Positions 26,479 through 35,856 of a stretch of DNA of 64,000 nucleotides are shown one piece after another. The notes under the pieces are model-generated. The model worked only from the letters and a program-made list of their open reading frames with translations, was not told the origin of the DNA and did not search any database. How positions within the stretch are numbered: position 1 is the stretch's first letter; each line of letters opens with the position of its first letter. Origin of the DNA: Variovorax atrisoli 110B. Its GTDB lineage: Bacteria; Pseudomonadota; Gammaproteobacteria; Burkholderiales; Burkholderiaceae_C. Made by a program: the position numbers and the translations under genes. The DNA is taken from the NCBI RefSeq assembly GCF_000382045.1, contig NZ_KB907455.1:1-64000 (forward strand). Reading direction: 5' to 3'.

Positions 26479-27996
26479 TCAAAAGCCCTCCGGCGTGCGC
26501 GAATGCCAGTCGGTGGCTTGCTGGAAGCGGTGCGCCGCGTTCAGCAGCTTCGCTTCGCCGAAGTAGTTGCCGATCAGCTGCAGGCCCACGGGCATGCCGC
26601 CGTCGAAGCCCGCGGGCACGCTCATGCCGGGCAGGCCGGCCAGCGATGCCGGCAGCGTGAAGATGTCGGCAAGGTAGTCGGCCACCGGGTCGTCGCCGTG
26701 CTCGCCGATCTTCCAGGCGGTGGTCGGCGCCGCGGGGCCGGCGATCACGTCGCACTGCTTGAACGCCTGCTGGAAGTCGTCGGCGATCATGCGGCGCACC
26801 TTCTGCGCCTGCAGGTAGTAGGCGTCGTAGTAGCCGTGCGAGAGCACGTAGGTGCCGATCATGATGCGGCGCTTCACTTCGTCGCCGAAGCCTTCGGCGC
26901 GCGTACGCTCGTACATCTGCGTGAGCGCGCTCTTCTTGCTCGCGGGGTCGATGAAGTCCTTGGCGCGGTGGCCGAACTTCACGCCGTCGAAGCGGCTCAG
27001 GTTGCTCGAGGCCTCGGCCGCGGCAAGGATGTAGTAGACGGGAATCGACAGCTCGGTGCGCGGCAGCGTGACCTCGACGCGCTTCGCGCCGAGCTTCTCG
27101 TACTGCGCGAGCGCCGCGTCGATGGCCGCACGCACGCCGGGCGCCACGCCTTCGCCGAAGAACTCCTTCGGCACGCCGATGCGCAGGCCTTCGAGCGAGT
27201 CGTTCAGCGAGCGGCCGAAGTTCTCGGCCGGCTTGTCGAGCGAGGTGGAGTCGCGGTCGAGGTCGGGCCCGCAGAAGGCCGACAGCAGCAGCGCGCAGTC
27301 TTCGGCCGAGCGGGCCATCGGGCCGGCCTGGTCGAGGCTCGAGGCGAAGGCAACCATGCCGTAGCGCGAGGCGCGGCCGTAGGTGGGCTTGATGCCGGTG
27401 ATGCCGCAGAACGATGCGGGCTGGCGGATCGAGCCGCCGGTGTCGGTGCCGGTGGCGGCGGGAGCCAGCCGTGCAGCGACCGCAGCCGCGCTGGCGCCGG
27501 AGGAGCCGCCCGGAATGCGTTCGAGGTTCCAGGGGTTGCGAACGGGAGCGGCCTTGTCGTGGCCCACGGCGGGCACCGCGACGTTCTCGTTGGCCGAGCC
27601 CATGGCGAACTCGTCGCAGCTCAGCTTGCCCAGCGTGACCGCGCCGGCATCGGCCAGGCGGCGCACCACGGTGGCGTCGAAGGGCGAGCGGTAGCCCGCG
27701 AGCATCTTGGAGCCGGCGGTGGTGGCGAAGTCGGTGGTGACGAAGATGTCCTTGTGCGCGATCGGCACGCCGGCCAGCGCCGGGGCGTCGCCCTTGGCGA
27801 GGAGGGCGTCGGCGGCGCGCGCCTGGGCCAGAGTGGCTTCCTCGTTCACGTCGAGGAAGGTGCCCAGCGCCTCGTGCGCCTTCATGCGGCCCAGGAAGGC
27901 CTGCGAGGCCTCGACGGCCGATACCTTGCGCTCGGCCAGCGCCTTCGCCAGCTCGACAACGCTCAATTGGTGCAATTCACCGCTGCTGCTCATCAT
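26479..27996 (-). CDS. gatA: Aspartyl/glutamyl-tRNA(Asn/Gln) amidotransferase subunit A
   Basis: This 505-residue amidase-signature enzyme releases ammonia from glutamine. Motifs are GVPIAHKDIFVTTDF (catalytic Lys), GGSSGASAAAVAARLAP (cis-Ser) and TGTDTGGSIRQPASFCG (nucleophile Ser). Its ATG overlaps the gatC stop (ATGA), so the two are translationally coupled. Confidence 0.97.
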   Translation of the reverse strand: MMSSSGELHQLSVVELAKALAERKVSAVEASQAFLGRMKAHEALGTFLDVNEEATLAQARAADALLAKGDAPALAGVPIAHKDIFVTTDFATTAGSKMLAGYRSPFDATVVRRLADAGAVTLGKLSCDEFAMGSANENVAVPAVGHDKAAPVRNPWNLERIPGGSSGASAAAVAARLAPAATGTDTGGSIRQPASFCGITGIKPTYGRASRYGMVAFASSLDQAGPMARSAEDCALLLSAFCGPDLDRDSTSLDKPAENFGRSLNDSLEGLRIGVPKEFFGEGVAPGVRAAIDAALAQYEKLGAKRVEVTLPRTELSIPVYYILAAAEASSNLSRFDGVKFGHRAKDFIDPASKKSALTQMYERTRAEGFGDEVKRRIMIGTYVLSHGYYDAYYLQAQKVRRMIADDFQQAFKQCDVIAGPAAPTTAWKIGEHGDDPVADYLADIFTLPASLAGLPGMSVPAGFDGGMPVGLQLIGNYFGEAKLLNAAHRFQQATDWHSRTPEGF

Positions 27997-28292
27997 TCGA
28001 TTACCTTGGGCACGAGAAACAGGCCGGCTTCGACGGCCGGGGCGCTCTTCTGGTTGGCTTCGCGGTTGTTCGGTTCGCTCACCACGTCGTCGCGCAGGCG
28101 CAGCGTGACGTCTTCGATGGCGGCGACGGGGTGGGCCAGCGGCTCGACGCCGGTGGTGTCCACCGAACGCATGCGCTCGACGAGGTCGAAAAAGCCGTTG
28201 ATCTGGCTGAGCATGCGCTCGCTTTCATCAGGAGCCAGCTGCAGCCTCGCCAGCGAGGCGATGCGCTCAATATCGGAAGCGGAGAGTGACAT
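27993..28292 (-). CDS. gatC: Aspartyl/glutamyl-tRNA(Asn/Gln) amidotransferase subunit C
   Basis: This 99-residue small subunit has the typical start (MSLSASDIERIASLARLQL) and the VDTTGVEPLAHPV motif. It stabilises GatA. It is the first gene of gatCAB and is divergent from mreB across a 215-base gap. Confidence 0.96.
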   Translation of the reverse strand: MSLSASDIERIASLARLQLAPDESERMLSQINGFFDLVERMRSVDTTGVEPLAHPVAAIEDVTLRLRDDVVSEPNNREANQKSAPAVEAGLFLVPKVIE

Positions 28293-28507
28293 AGGTCGGA
28301 ACGGCCCGGAAAAGCTTAGGTATTCGCACGCCGGAGCCGGTGCTAATACGGGAATCAGAGGGGATTCGGGTATTATCCCGCCTTTGCCGCAACCCCCGCG
28401 AACGCGCCGGCTTTTGCGCCAAAAACGATCAATTCACCCCATCAAACGACCCAAAAAATAGAGCGACGACCTGCCGACGCGCAGGCCGTGCTCAGAGGAT
28501 TCCGCAC
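28293..28507. promoter_or_regulatory. Divergent promoter region gatC / mreB
   Basis: This 215-base gap contains no gene. For mreB, a TATTAT -10-like box sits inside the palindrome CGGGTATTATCCCG (about 28366-28379), with no good -35. A TAATAC box lies near 28344. A run of A/C (about 28418-28460) precedes the mreB leader. Exact start sites cannot be called. Confidence 0.45.
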
Positions 28508-29551
28508 ATGTTTGGAGCTTTCCGTCGGTATTTCTCCACCGACCTTGCGATCGACCTCGGCACCGCCAACACCCTGATATTCGCCCGCAACAAGGGCATC
28601 GTGCTCGACGAGCCTTCGGTCGTCGCCATCCGCCACGAAGGCGGTCCGCATGGCAAGAAGGTGATCCAGGCCGTCGGCCGCGAGGCCAAGGCGATGCTGG
28701 GCAAGGTGCCCGGCAACATCGAGGCGATCCGCCCGATGAAGGACGGCGTGATCGCCGACTTCGTGATCACCGAGCAGATGATCAAGCAGTTCATCAAGAT
28801 GGTGCACCCGCGCACGCTGCTCACGCCGAGCCCGCGCATCATCATCTGCGTGCCCTGCGGCTCCACCCAGGTCGAGCGTCGCGCCATCAAGGACGCGGCC
28901 GAGGCGGCAGGCGCCACCTCCGTCTACCTCATCGAGGAACCCATGGCCGCGGCCATCGGCGCCGGCCTTCCCGTCAGCGAGGCCTCGGGCTCGATGGTGG
29001 TGGACATCGGCGGCGGCACCACCGAGGTGGGCGTGATCTCGCTGGGCGGCATGGTCTACAAGGGCTCCGTGCGCGTGGGCGGCGACCGCTTCGACGAAGC
29101 CATCATCAACTACATCCGCCGCAACTACGGCATGCTGATCGGCGAGCCGACGGCCGAAGTCATCAAGAAGAACATCGGCTCGGCCTTCCCGGGCTCCGAA
29201 GTCAAGGAAATGGAAGTCAAGGGCCGCAACCTCTCCGAAGGCGTGCCGCGAAGCTTCACCATCAGCAGCAACGAAGTGCTGGAAGCCCTGACCGATCCGC
29301 TCAACAACATCGTCTCGGCCGTGAAGAACGCGCTGGAGCAGACGCCGCCCGAGTTGGGCGCCGACATCGCCGAGCGCGGCATGATGCTGACCGGCGGCGG
29401 CGCGCTGCTGCGCGACCTCGACCGCCTGCTGGCCGAGGAAACCGGCCTGCCGGTGCTGGTGGCCGAGGACCCGCTGACCTGCGTGGTGCGCGGCTGCGGC
29501 ATCGCCCTGGAGCGCATGGACCGCCTGGGCAGCATCTTCACGAGCGAATAA
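28508..29551 (+). CDS. mreB: Rod shape-determining actin-like protein MreB
   Basis: This 347-residue actin-fold protein forms filaments beneath the inner membrane that guide lateral wall growth. Visible elements are the amphipathic N-terminus (MFGAFRRYFSTDLAIDLG), phosphate-1 motif DLGTANT, phosphate-2 motif VVDIGGGTTEVG and the adenosine motif LTGGGALLRDL. First of mreBCD-mrdA. A stop-adjacent repeat lies between it and mreC. Confidence 0.98.
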   Translation: MFGAFRRYFSTDLAIDLGTANTLIFARNKGIVLDEPSVVAIRHEGGPHGKKVIQAVGREAKAMLGKVPGNIEAIRPMKDGVIADFVITEQMIKQFIKMVHPRTLLTPSPRIIICVPCGSTQVERRAIKDAAEAAGATSVYLIEEPMAAAIGAGLPVSEASGSMVVDIGGGTTEVGVISLGGMVYKGSVRVGGDRFDEAIINYIRRNYGMLIGEPTAEVIKKNIGSAFPGSEVKEMEVKGRNLSEGVPRSFTISSNEVLEALTDPLNNIVSAVKNALEQTPPELGADIAERGMMLTGGGALLRDLDRLLAEETGLPVLVAEDPLTCVVRGCGIALERMDRLGSIFTSE

Positions 29552-29561
29552 CCGAGGTACA

Positions 29562-29650
29562 CCCCCAGGCTTCGCGCACTTCGTGTCGCTGCGCCAACCC
29601 CCTTGCAGGGGGCAATACCAGCGGCCCGGCGAAGCCGGTTCCGCGGTATT
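29562..29650 (+). repeat. Stop-adjacent three-hairpin repeat, copy A6
   Basis: It starts 11 bases after the mreB stop and ends 72 bases before mreC. The outer arm is AATACC/GGTATT, an A-U pair replacing the G-C of other copies on both sides. Confidence 0.85.
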
Positions 29651-29721
29651 CCTGGCATCGTCATGTGTTAATTTCTTGTGCCGTAACTCGCGCAAGGCGC
29701 GGTGAAAACTAGGCCGAATTC

Positions 29722-30681
29722 ATGCCCCTGGGCACGCTCGATCGCACAGCGCCACCCCTGTTCAACCAGGGCCAGTCGGCACTCAGCAAGCTGATCTTCT
29801 TCGGCGCGCTCTCCCTGTTCCTCATGGTGGCCGACGCGCGCTTCCACATCGTGCAGCCGATCCGCGCGGCCATCGGGGCCGTGCTCTATCCGGTGCAGTG
29901 GGTGGCGCTGAAGCCGGTGCAGGCGGTGCTCGGCGGCGGGCGCTACTTCGAGGACCTGCAGACTGCCCAGCGCAACGAGGACGACGCCCGCAAGGCGCTG
30001 ATCGCGCAGGCGGAGCGCGCCGCGCAGGCCGACACCCTGGCGCAGGACAACGCGCGCCTGCGCGAGCTGCTCGAGCTGCGCCAGACCACCACCACGCCCG
30101 GGCGCGCGGCCGAGGTGCTCTACGACGCGGCCGACCCCTACACCCGCAAGATCGTCGTCGACCAGGGCATGGCCCAGGGCGTGCAGCCCGGTTCGCCGGT
30201 GATCGACGCGCGCGGCGTGCTCGGGCAGGTCACGCAGGTGCTGCCCTTCACGAGCGAGGTCACGCTGGTGATCGACCGCGACCTTTCCATTCCCGTGCAG
30301 AACACCCGCACCGGCGTGCGCAGCGTGGCCTTCGGCGACGCCTCGGCGCACGGCGGCGGGCTGGAGCTTCGCTTCATGGCCGCCAACGCCGACCTGCAGG
30401 AGGGCGACCTGCTCTCCACCAGCGGCGTCGACGGCATCTACCCCGCCGGCCTGCCGGTGGCGAAGATCGAGCGCATCGAGCGGCGCGCCGATTCCGCCTT
30501 CGCCCGCATCTACTGTGTGCCGCTGGCCCATGTGACGGCCGCGCGCTACGTGCTGGTGCTCGAACCCACGGGCACGCCTGCCGCGCCGCCGCCCGCGCAG
30601 CCCGCCGTCACCCAGCGCAAGCGCCCCGAGGGCAAGCCGGGCGCGGGCAAGAACGAGAAGAAGCCGGGAGCACGCCCATGA
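29722..30681 (+). CDS. mreC: Rod shape-determining protein MreC
   Basis: This 319-residue bitopic membrane protein has one transmembrane helix (about residues 27-45), a coiled coil (ALIAQAERAAQADTLAQDNA onward) that ends in LRELLELRQ, then the two beta-barrel lobes (GVQPGSPVIDARGVLGQVTQV; LQEGDLLSTSGVDGIYPAGLPVA). The C-terminal Pro/Lys-rich tail (about residues 290-319) is disordered. It overlaps mreD by 4 bases. Confidence 0.96.
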   Translation: MPLGTLDRTAPPLFNQGQSALSKLIFFGALSLFLMVADARFHIVQPIRAAIGAVLYPVQWVALKPVQAVLGGGRYFEDLQTAQRNEDDARKALIAQAERAAQADTLAQDNARLRELLELRQTTTTPGRAAEVLYDAADPYTRKIVVDQGMAQGVQPGSPVIDARGVLGQVTQVLPFTSEVTLVIDRDLSIPVQNTRTGVRSVAFGDASAHGGGLELRFMAANADLQEGDLLSTSGVDGIYPAGLPVAKIERIERRADSAFARIYCVPLAHVTAARYVLVLEPTGTPAAPPPAQPAVTQRKRPEGKPGAGKNEKKPGARP

Positions 30682-31199
30682 TCAAGCGTCCAGGCCAGCA
30701 GCAGTTGCTGCTGCCCGTCAGCCCCGTCTTCATGTGGAGCAGCCTCGTGGTGGCGCTGCTCATCAACATGATCCCGATCGGCCGCGCCGTCTGGATGCCC
30801 GACCTGCTGGCGCTGGTGATCGTGTTCTGGGGCGTGCACCAGCCCGCGCGCGTGGGCATCGGCGCGGCCTTCGTGTTCGGCCTGTGCATGGACGTGCACC
30901 AGTCGTCGATGCTGGGCCAGCATGCGCTGTCCTACACCACGCTGGGCTTCTTCGCGATCACCATCCACCGGCGGCTGCTGTGGTATCCGGTGGCCTCGCA
31001 GGCGCTGCAGGTGCTTCCGCTCTTCGCGCTCTCGCAGCTGATCGAAGTGGTCACGCGGATGATCGGCGGCGGCGTGTTCCCGGGCTGGACGGTGCTGGCA
31101 TCGCCGGCCATCGAGGCGGCGCTGTGGCCCCTGGCGACCGCGCTGTTGCTGGCCCCTCAACGCCGCACCCCGGAACCGGACGAGAACCGTCCGCTATGA
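30678..31199 (+). CDS. mreD: Rod shape-determining protein MreD
   Basis: This 173-residue integral membrane protein has about five hydrophobic segments, the usual MreD layout, beginning with a short basic tail (MIKRPGQQQLLLPVSP). Conserved features are the PDLLALVIVFWGVHQPARVG and DVHQSSMLGQHALSY stretches. Its ATG overlaps the mreC stop, so translation is coupled. Confidence 0.94.
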   Translation: MIKRPGQQQLLLPVSPVFMWSSLVVALLINMIPIGRAVWMPDLLALVIVFWGVHQPARVGIGAAFVFGLCMDVHQSSMLGQHALSYTTLGFFAITIHRRLLWYPVASQALQVLPLFALSQLIEVVTRMIGGGVFPGWTVLASPAIEAALWPLATALLLAPQRRTPEPDENRPL

Positions 31200-31204
31200 G
31201 TTCT

Positions 31205-31293
31205 CCCACAGGCTCCTCGCACTTCGTGTCGCTTCGCCAACCCCCTCGCCGGGGGCAACGCCGGCGGCCGGGCAAAGCCCTTTCCGCGGTGTC
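31205..31293 (+). repeat. Stop-adjacent three-hairpin repeat, copy A7
   Basis: It starts 6 bases after the mreD stop and ends 83 bases before mrdA. The inner stem is GGGC-aaa-GCCC instead of CGGC-aaa-GCCG, a double change that keeps pairing. Confidence 0.85.
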
Positions 31294-31375
31294 CCCCAGT
31301 CAATCCGTCCTGCTTTCGTGCGGCATTCGGCTCCCATTTGCCTTCGCACCTGCACGCGCCTAAGCTCCCATCGCC

Positions 31376-33346
31376 ATGACCGAAATCCGCAACGTCGCCG
31401 CCGATCTCGCGCGCTTCAAGCGCCGCGTCATCGTCATCGGCCTGGCGGTGCTCTTCGCATTCGGGCTGCTGTGCGCGCGGCTGGTCTATCTGCAGGTCAC
31501 GCGCCACGAGGACCTGGCCGAGCAGGCCGAGAGCAACCGCACGGCGGTGGTGCCGGTGGTGCCGAACCGGGGGCTCATCCTCGATCGCAACGGCATCGTG
31601 CTGGCCTCCAACTACTCGGCCTACACGCTGGAGATCACGCCCTCGAAGGTGGGCGACGTCGAGGAGACCATCGACAGCCTCACGCAGGTGCTGGAGATCT
31701 CGCCGCGCGACCGCCGCCGCTTCAAGCGCCTGCGCGAGGACTCGCGCAGCTTCGACTCCATCCCGATCCGCACCCGCCTGAGCGACGAGGAAGTCGCCCG
31801 CTTCGCTGCCCAGCGCTACCGCTTCCCGGGCGTGGAGATCAAGGCGCGCCTGTTCCGCAACTACCCGCAGGGCGAGCTCGCCTCGCACGTGCTGGGCTAC
31901 ATCGGCCGCATCAACCAGCGCGAGAAGACCGCGATGGAGGACTGGGACGAGGAGGACCAGGCCAACTACAAGGGCACCGACTACATCGGCAAGCTCGGCA
32001 TCGAACAGAGCTACGAGAAGACGCTGCACGGCCAGACCGGCGTGGAGCAGATGGAGACTTCCGCCGGCGGCCGCGCCGTGCGCCGCCTCGCCAGCCATCC
32101 GGCCACGCCGGGCAACACGGTCATGCTGTCGCTCGACATCAAGCTGCAGAAGCTGGTGGAGGACATGTACGGAGACCGCCGCGGCGCGCTGGTGGCCATC
32201 GACCCCAAGACCGGCGAGATCCTCGCCTTCGTGAGCAAGCCCACCTTCGACCCGAACCTCTTCGTCGAAGGCATCGACAACGAGAGCTGGGCGGCGCTCA
32301 CCGAGTCCATCGACAAGCCGCTGCTGAACCGCGCCCTGCGCGGCACCTACCCGCCGGGCTCCACCTACAAGCCCTTCATGGCGCTGGCGGCGCTGCAGAC
32401 CGGCAAGCGCGGCCCCAGCGTGGTGGTGAACGACCCGGGCTACTTCAACTTCGGCGGCCACCGCTTCGGCAGTCCCGAAGGCAACCTGGGCGGCGTCGAC
32501 ATGCGCCGCTCGATCCAGCTGTCGAGCAACATCTACTACTACTCGCTGGCCAACGAGATGGGCGTGGACATGATCCACGACTTCATGAAGCCGCTGGGCT
32601 TCGGCCAGATCACCGGCATCGACCTCGGCGGCGAGGTGCGCGGCGTGCTGCCCAGCACCGAGTGGAAGCGCAACACCTACAAGCGCCCCGAGCAGAAGAA
32701 GTGGTACGCGGGCGAGACCATCTCGCTGGGCATCGGCCAGGGCTACAACAACTTCACCATGCTGCAGCTGGCACAGGCCACCGCCACCATCGCCAATGGC
32801 GGCCTCAAGCACAAGCCCCACCTCGCGCTGGCCACGCGCGACACCGTCAGCGGCAACGTGGTGCCCCTGCCGCAGCCCGCCGCGGAGAACCTGGGCTTCA
32901 CGGCCGCCAACATCGCGGTGATCCGCGAGGGCCTGACGAGCGTGGTCACCAGCGGCACTGCGCGCGGCGTGTTCGCAGGCGCGAGCTACCAGGCGGCCGG
33001 CAAGACGGGTACGGCGCAGGCCGTGTCGATGGGCCAGAACACCAAGTACAACGCGCGCGCGCTCGAGGAGCACCAGCGGGACCACGCCCTGTTCATGGCC
33101 TACGCGCCGGTGAACGACCCGAAGATCGCCCTGGCGGTGATCGTGGAGAACGCAGGCTGGGGCGCCGGCGCGGCCGCGCCCATCGCGCGCCGGGTGTTCG
33201 ACTACTGGCTCGCCGACCAATACCCGAGCGAGGCCGACATGGCCGCCATCAAGATCGGCAAGGCGACCGCGCCGATCGGCAAGCCGCGCGTGGCGAGCGA
33301 GGTGGCCTGGCCGGCTGCGTCGGCCACGCCCGCCACCGCGCCCTGA
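31376..33346 (+). CDS. mrdA: Penicillin-binding protein 2, peptidoglycan transpeptidase
   Basis: This 656-residue class-B PBP builds lateral wall with the Mre complex. It has one N-terminal membrane helix (about residues 18-38), a pedestal domain with the PNRGLILDRNG motif, and the transpeptidase domain with SXXK at Ser329 (PPGSTYKPF), SXN at 383-385 (LSSNIYYYSL) and KTG at 543 (AAGKTGTAQ). It is the last of the mre block; rodA does not follow, since the next gene is on the other strand. Confidence 0.97.
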   Translation: MTEIRNVAADLARFKRRVIVIGLAVLFAFGLLCARLVYLQVTRHEDLAEQAESNRTAVVPVVPNRGLILDRNGIVLASNYSAYTLEITPSKVGDVEETIDSLTQVLEISPRDRRRFKRLREDSRSFDSIPIRTRLSDEEVARFAAQRYRFPGVEIKARLFRNYPQGELASHVLGYIGRINQREKTAMEDWDEEDQANYKGTDYIGKLGIEQSYEKTLHGQTGVEQMETSAGGRAVRRLASHPATPGNTVMLSLDIKLQKLVEDMYGDRRGALVAIDPKTGEILAFVSKPTFDPNLFVEGIDNESWAALTESIDKPLLNRALRGTYPPGSTYKPFMALAALQTGKRGPSVVVNDPGYFNFGGHRFGSPEGNLGGVDMRRSIQLSSNIYYYSLANEMGVDMIHDFMKPLGFGQITGIDLGGEVRGVLPSTEWKRNTYKRPEQKKWYAGETISLGIGQGYNNFTMLQLAQATATIANGGLKHKPHLALATRDTVSGNVVPLPQPAAENLGFTAANIAVIREGLTSVVTSGTARGVFAGASYQAAGKTGTAQAVSMGQNTKYNARALEEHQRDHALFMAYAPVNDPKIALAVIVENAGWGAGAAAPIARRVFDYWLADQYPSEADMAAIKIGKATAPIGKPRVASEVAWPAASATPATAP

Positions 33347-33353
33347 TGTCTTG

Positions 33354-33376
33354 CTCCCTCTCCCCTTGGGGAGAGG
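33354..33376. repeat. Short hairpin of the B family, copy B4
   Basis: CTC then a perfect 9-bp stem, CCTCTCCCC-TT-GGGGAGAGG. It is in the convergent gap between mrdA and fahA. It matches one end of the B elements; the rest is missing. Confidence 0.6.
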
Positions 33377-33388
33377 AAAAAAAGCCCC

Positions 33389-34654
33389 TCAGACGACGGT
33401 GCCGGAAACCTCGCCCAGCCCGATCCGCACCGCGCCCAGGCGCTCGCAATACCCGCGGATCACCAGCGTGTCGCCGTCTTCCAGGAAGGTGCGCTTCTCG
33501 CCGTTCGGCAGCGTGATCGGCTGCTTGCCGCCCTGCGTCAGCTCGATCAGCGAGCCCGCCTCGTCGGGCTTCGGGCCCGAGAGCGTGCCCGAGCCCAGCA
33601 TGTCGCCCGGCTGCAGGTTGCAGCCGTTCACCGTGTGGTGCGCGACGAGCTGCGCGGCGGTCCAGTAGGCGGCTTCGGCGACGCTGCCGCGCGTGAGGCG
33701 CACGGGCGCCACGCCCTCGGCGCGCATCTTCGCGGTCTGCAGCAGCACCTCGACCGTGATGTCGAGCGCGCCGCTCTCGCGGTTGGCGGCCGAGTCGAGA
33801 TACGGCAGCGGCTGCGGGTCGCCCGCGGGGCGTTCGAACTTCGAGCGGAAGGGCGCCAGCGCCTCCATCGTCACGAGCCACGGCGACAGCGTGCTTGCGA
33901 AGTTCTTCGACAGGAAGGGGCCGAGCGGCTGGTATTCCCAGGCCTGCAGGTCGCGTGCCGACCAGTCGTTGAGCAGCGTCACGCCGAACAGGTGCTCCTC
34001 GGCGTCGGCGATGGCGATGGGTTCGCCCTGCACGTTGCCGCGGCCGATGAAGAAGCCCAGTTCCAGCTCGTAGTCCAGCCGCTTCGACGGGCCGAATGTC
34101 GGCTCGGCCGCGTCGGGCGCCTTGGTCTGGCCGTTCGGGCGCTTGAAGACCTGGCCGCTCACGCCGATGGACGAGGCACGGCCGTGGTAGCCGATGGGCA
34201 CCCACTTGTAGTTGGGCATCAGCGGTTGGTCGGGGCGGAACAGCTTGCCGATGGTGGTCGCGTGGTGGATGCCTGTGTAGAAGTCGGTGTAGTCGCCGAT
34301 GCGGCAGGGCACGGTCATCTCGGCCCTGGCCTGCGGCAGCAGCGCCTTCGACCAGGCGGCCTGCCTGTCGCTGCCTTCGGCGAGGCCGGCGGAGATGGCG
34401 GCGCGCAGCGCCTGGCGTTCCTTCGTGCCGGCGTTCATCAGCACGTTCATGTCGTCGGTGTCGATCAGGCCCGTGGCGCGCAGGTCCAGCACCTGGTCGC
34501 CGATGGCGACGCCGATGCGGAAGTCTTCGCTGCTGCCGGCGGTGCGGAAGCGGCCGAAGGGCAGGTTCTGGATCGGGAAGTCGGTGCCGGCCTCGTTGGC
34601 CGATGCGACCCAGCTGCGCAGCTTCGGGTCATGGGTGGCGTTCAGTGCGGTCAT
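33389..34654 (-). CDS. fahA: Fumarylacetoacetase
   Basis: This 421-residue enzyme splits fumarylacetoacetate into fumarate and acetoacetate, ending homogentisate catabolism. It has the SH3-like N-terminal domain (about 1-120) and the FAH fold with YTDFYTGIHHATTIGKLF, the ELELGFFIGRGN metal ligands and LLNDWSARDLQAWEYQPLGPF. Its operon partners are hmgA and a Bug gene. Maleylacetoacetate isomerase (maiA), which acts between HmgA and FahA, is absent from the operon. Confidence 0.96.
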   Translation of the reverse strand: MTALNATHDPKLRSWVASANEAGTDFPIQNLPFGRFRTAGSSEDFRIGVAIGDQVLDLRATGLIDTDDMNVLMNAGTKERQALRAAISAGLAEGSDRQAAWSKALLPQARAEMTVPCRIGDYTDFYTGIHHATTIGKLFRPDQPLMPNYKWVPIGYHGRASSIGVSGQVFKRPNGQTKAPDAAEPTFGPSKRLDYELELGFFIGRGNVQGEPIAIADAEEHLFGVTLLNDWSARDLQAWEYQPLGPFLSKNFASTLSPWLVTMEALAPFRSKFERPAGDPQPLPYLDSAANRESGALDITVEVLLQTAKMRAEGVAPVRLTRGSVAEAAYWTAAQLVAHHTVNGCNLQPGDMLGSGTLSGPKPDEAGSLIELTQGGKQPITLPNGEKRTFLEDGDTLVIRGYCERLGAVRIGLGEVSGTVV

Positions 34655-34701
34655 GGGTGTCTTTCAAGTAGATGTTCAGAAGAGTCCGGACTTTTTCAGG
34701 G

Positions 34702-34786
34702 AACACCGCGGAACCGGCTTCGCCGCGCCGCAGGTGTCGCCCCCGGAAGGGGGTTGGCGGCCACACGAAGTGGGCGAGCCTGGGGG
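34702..34786 (-). repeat. Stop-adjacent three-hairpin repeat, copy A8
   Basis: It lies 7 bases after the Bug-gene stop, in sense, and 48 bases before the fahA start. Hairpin 3 is ACACC/GGTGT with a GCGG/CCGC inner arm. Confidence 0.85.
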
Positions 34787-34792
34787 CGAGCT

Positions 34793-35758
34793 TCACTCCG
34801 CGGTCATGCCCGCTTTCTTGGCGACTTCGCCGAGGCGCTTGTATTCGGTCTCGGTCAGCGTCGCGAGCTCCTGCGCGGTCGAGCCGCGCGGGGAGAAGCC
34901 GGCCTGCGCCAGCTTGGCCTTCACGTCGGGCATCGCGAGCGCTTCCACGAAAGCCTCGTTCAGTGCCTTCACGACCGGCGCCGGCAGCTTCGCCGGCCCG
35001 TACACGCCGAACCACGGCTCCAGCGCGTAGCCCTTCAGGCCCGCCTCGGCCATGGTCGGCACGTCGGGCAGCGAGGGAGAGCGCGTCGGGCCCGCCACCG
35101 CCAGCGCGCGCAGCTTGCCGGCCTGGATGTGCGGCAGCGAGGCCGGCAGGTTGTCGAACATCACGCCGATGTTGTTGCCCAGCATGTCGGTGATGGCCGG
35201 GCCGCTGCCCTTGTAGGCGACGTGCACGAGCTCGGTGCCGGTCATCTGCGCGAACATCACGCCCGCCAGGTTCATCGAGGTGCCGGCGCCCGCGGTGGCG
35301 TAGGGCAGGCCTGGGTTCTTCTTCGCCGCGGCGATCAGGTCGGGCACCGACTTGATGGCCGAAGCCGCCGGCACTTCGAGCACGATGGTCGACGTGCCCA
35401 GCAGGCTGATGGCGGTGAAGTCCTTGCGCGGATCGAAGGCCATCGACTTGTAGATGTGCGGGTTCAGCGCATTGGTCGAGATCGCGCCGAAGCCGATGGT
35501 GTAGCCGTCGGGCGCGGCCTTGGCCACCGCATCCATGCCGATGTTGCCGCCCGCGCCGCCGCGGTTGTCGATCAGCACCGGCTGGCCCAGCTTCTCCGAC
35601 ACCTTCTGGCCCACGGTGCGCGCCACCAGGTCGGTGGTGCCGCCGGGGGTGTAGGGCACGATGAAGCGGATGGGCTTTGAGGGGAAGTCCGCAGCAAACG
35701 CTGTGACCGGCGAAACGAGCGTGACGCTCGCGGCAACGGCGAGCGAAGCGAAGACCAT
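34793..35758 (-). CDS. Bug/TctC-family substrate-binding protein in the homogentisate operon
   Basis: This 321-residue periplasmic protein has a signal peptide (VFASLAVAASVTLVSPVTAFA) and the Bug fold (FPSKPIRFIVPYTPGGTTD; GQPVLIDNRGGAGGNIG; PHIQAGKLRALAVAG). The ATG at 35758 is chosen because it begins the signal peptide; the frame stays open upstream only through a repeat. It occupies the hmgA-fahA interval, where maiA might be expected. It may capture a phenolic acid such as homogentisate or hydroxyphenylacetate (inference). Confidence 0.88.
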   Translation of the reverse strand: MVFASLAVAASVTLVSPVTAFAADFPSKPIRFIVPYTPGGTTDLVARTVGQKVSEKLGQPVLIDNRGGAGGNIGMDAVAKAAPDGYTIGFGAISTNALNPHIYKSMAFDPRKDFTAISLLGTSTIVLEVPAASAIKSVPDLIAAAKKNPGLPYATAGAGTSMNLAGVMFAQMTGTELVHVAYKGSGPAITDMLGNNIGVMFDNLPASLPHIQAGKLRALAVAGPTRSPSLPDVPTMAEAGLKGYALEPWFGVYGPAKLPAPVVKALNEAFVEALAMPDVKAKLAQAGFSPRGSTAQELATLTETEYKRLGEVAKKAGMTAE

Positions 35759-35764
35759 TCGGGA

Positions 35765-35852
35765 GACACCGCGGAACCGGCTTTGCCGGGCCGCTGGTGT
35801 CGCCCCCTCGAGGGGGGATTCGGCTACACGAAGTGAGCAAGAAACGGGGGTG
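35765..35852 (-). repeat. Stop-adjacent three-hairpin repeat, copy A9
   Basis: It starts 5 bases after the hmgA stop and ends only 7 bases before the next ATG, so hairpin 3 would cover the ribosome site of the Bug gene. The outer arm is GACACC/GGTGTC. Confidence 0.85.
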
Positions 35853-35856
35853 GGCT

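Noticed and set aside
33354..33376. Hairpin after mrdA as an intrinsic terminator
   Set aside because: On the plus strand the stem is followed by a run of A, not T, so it lacks the U-tract; it matches the B repeat family instead.
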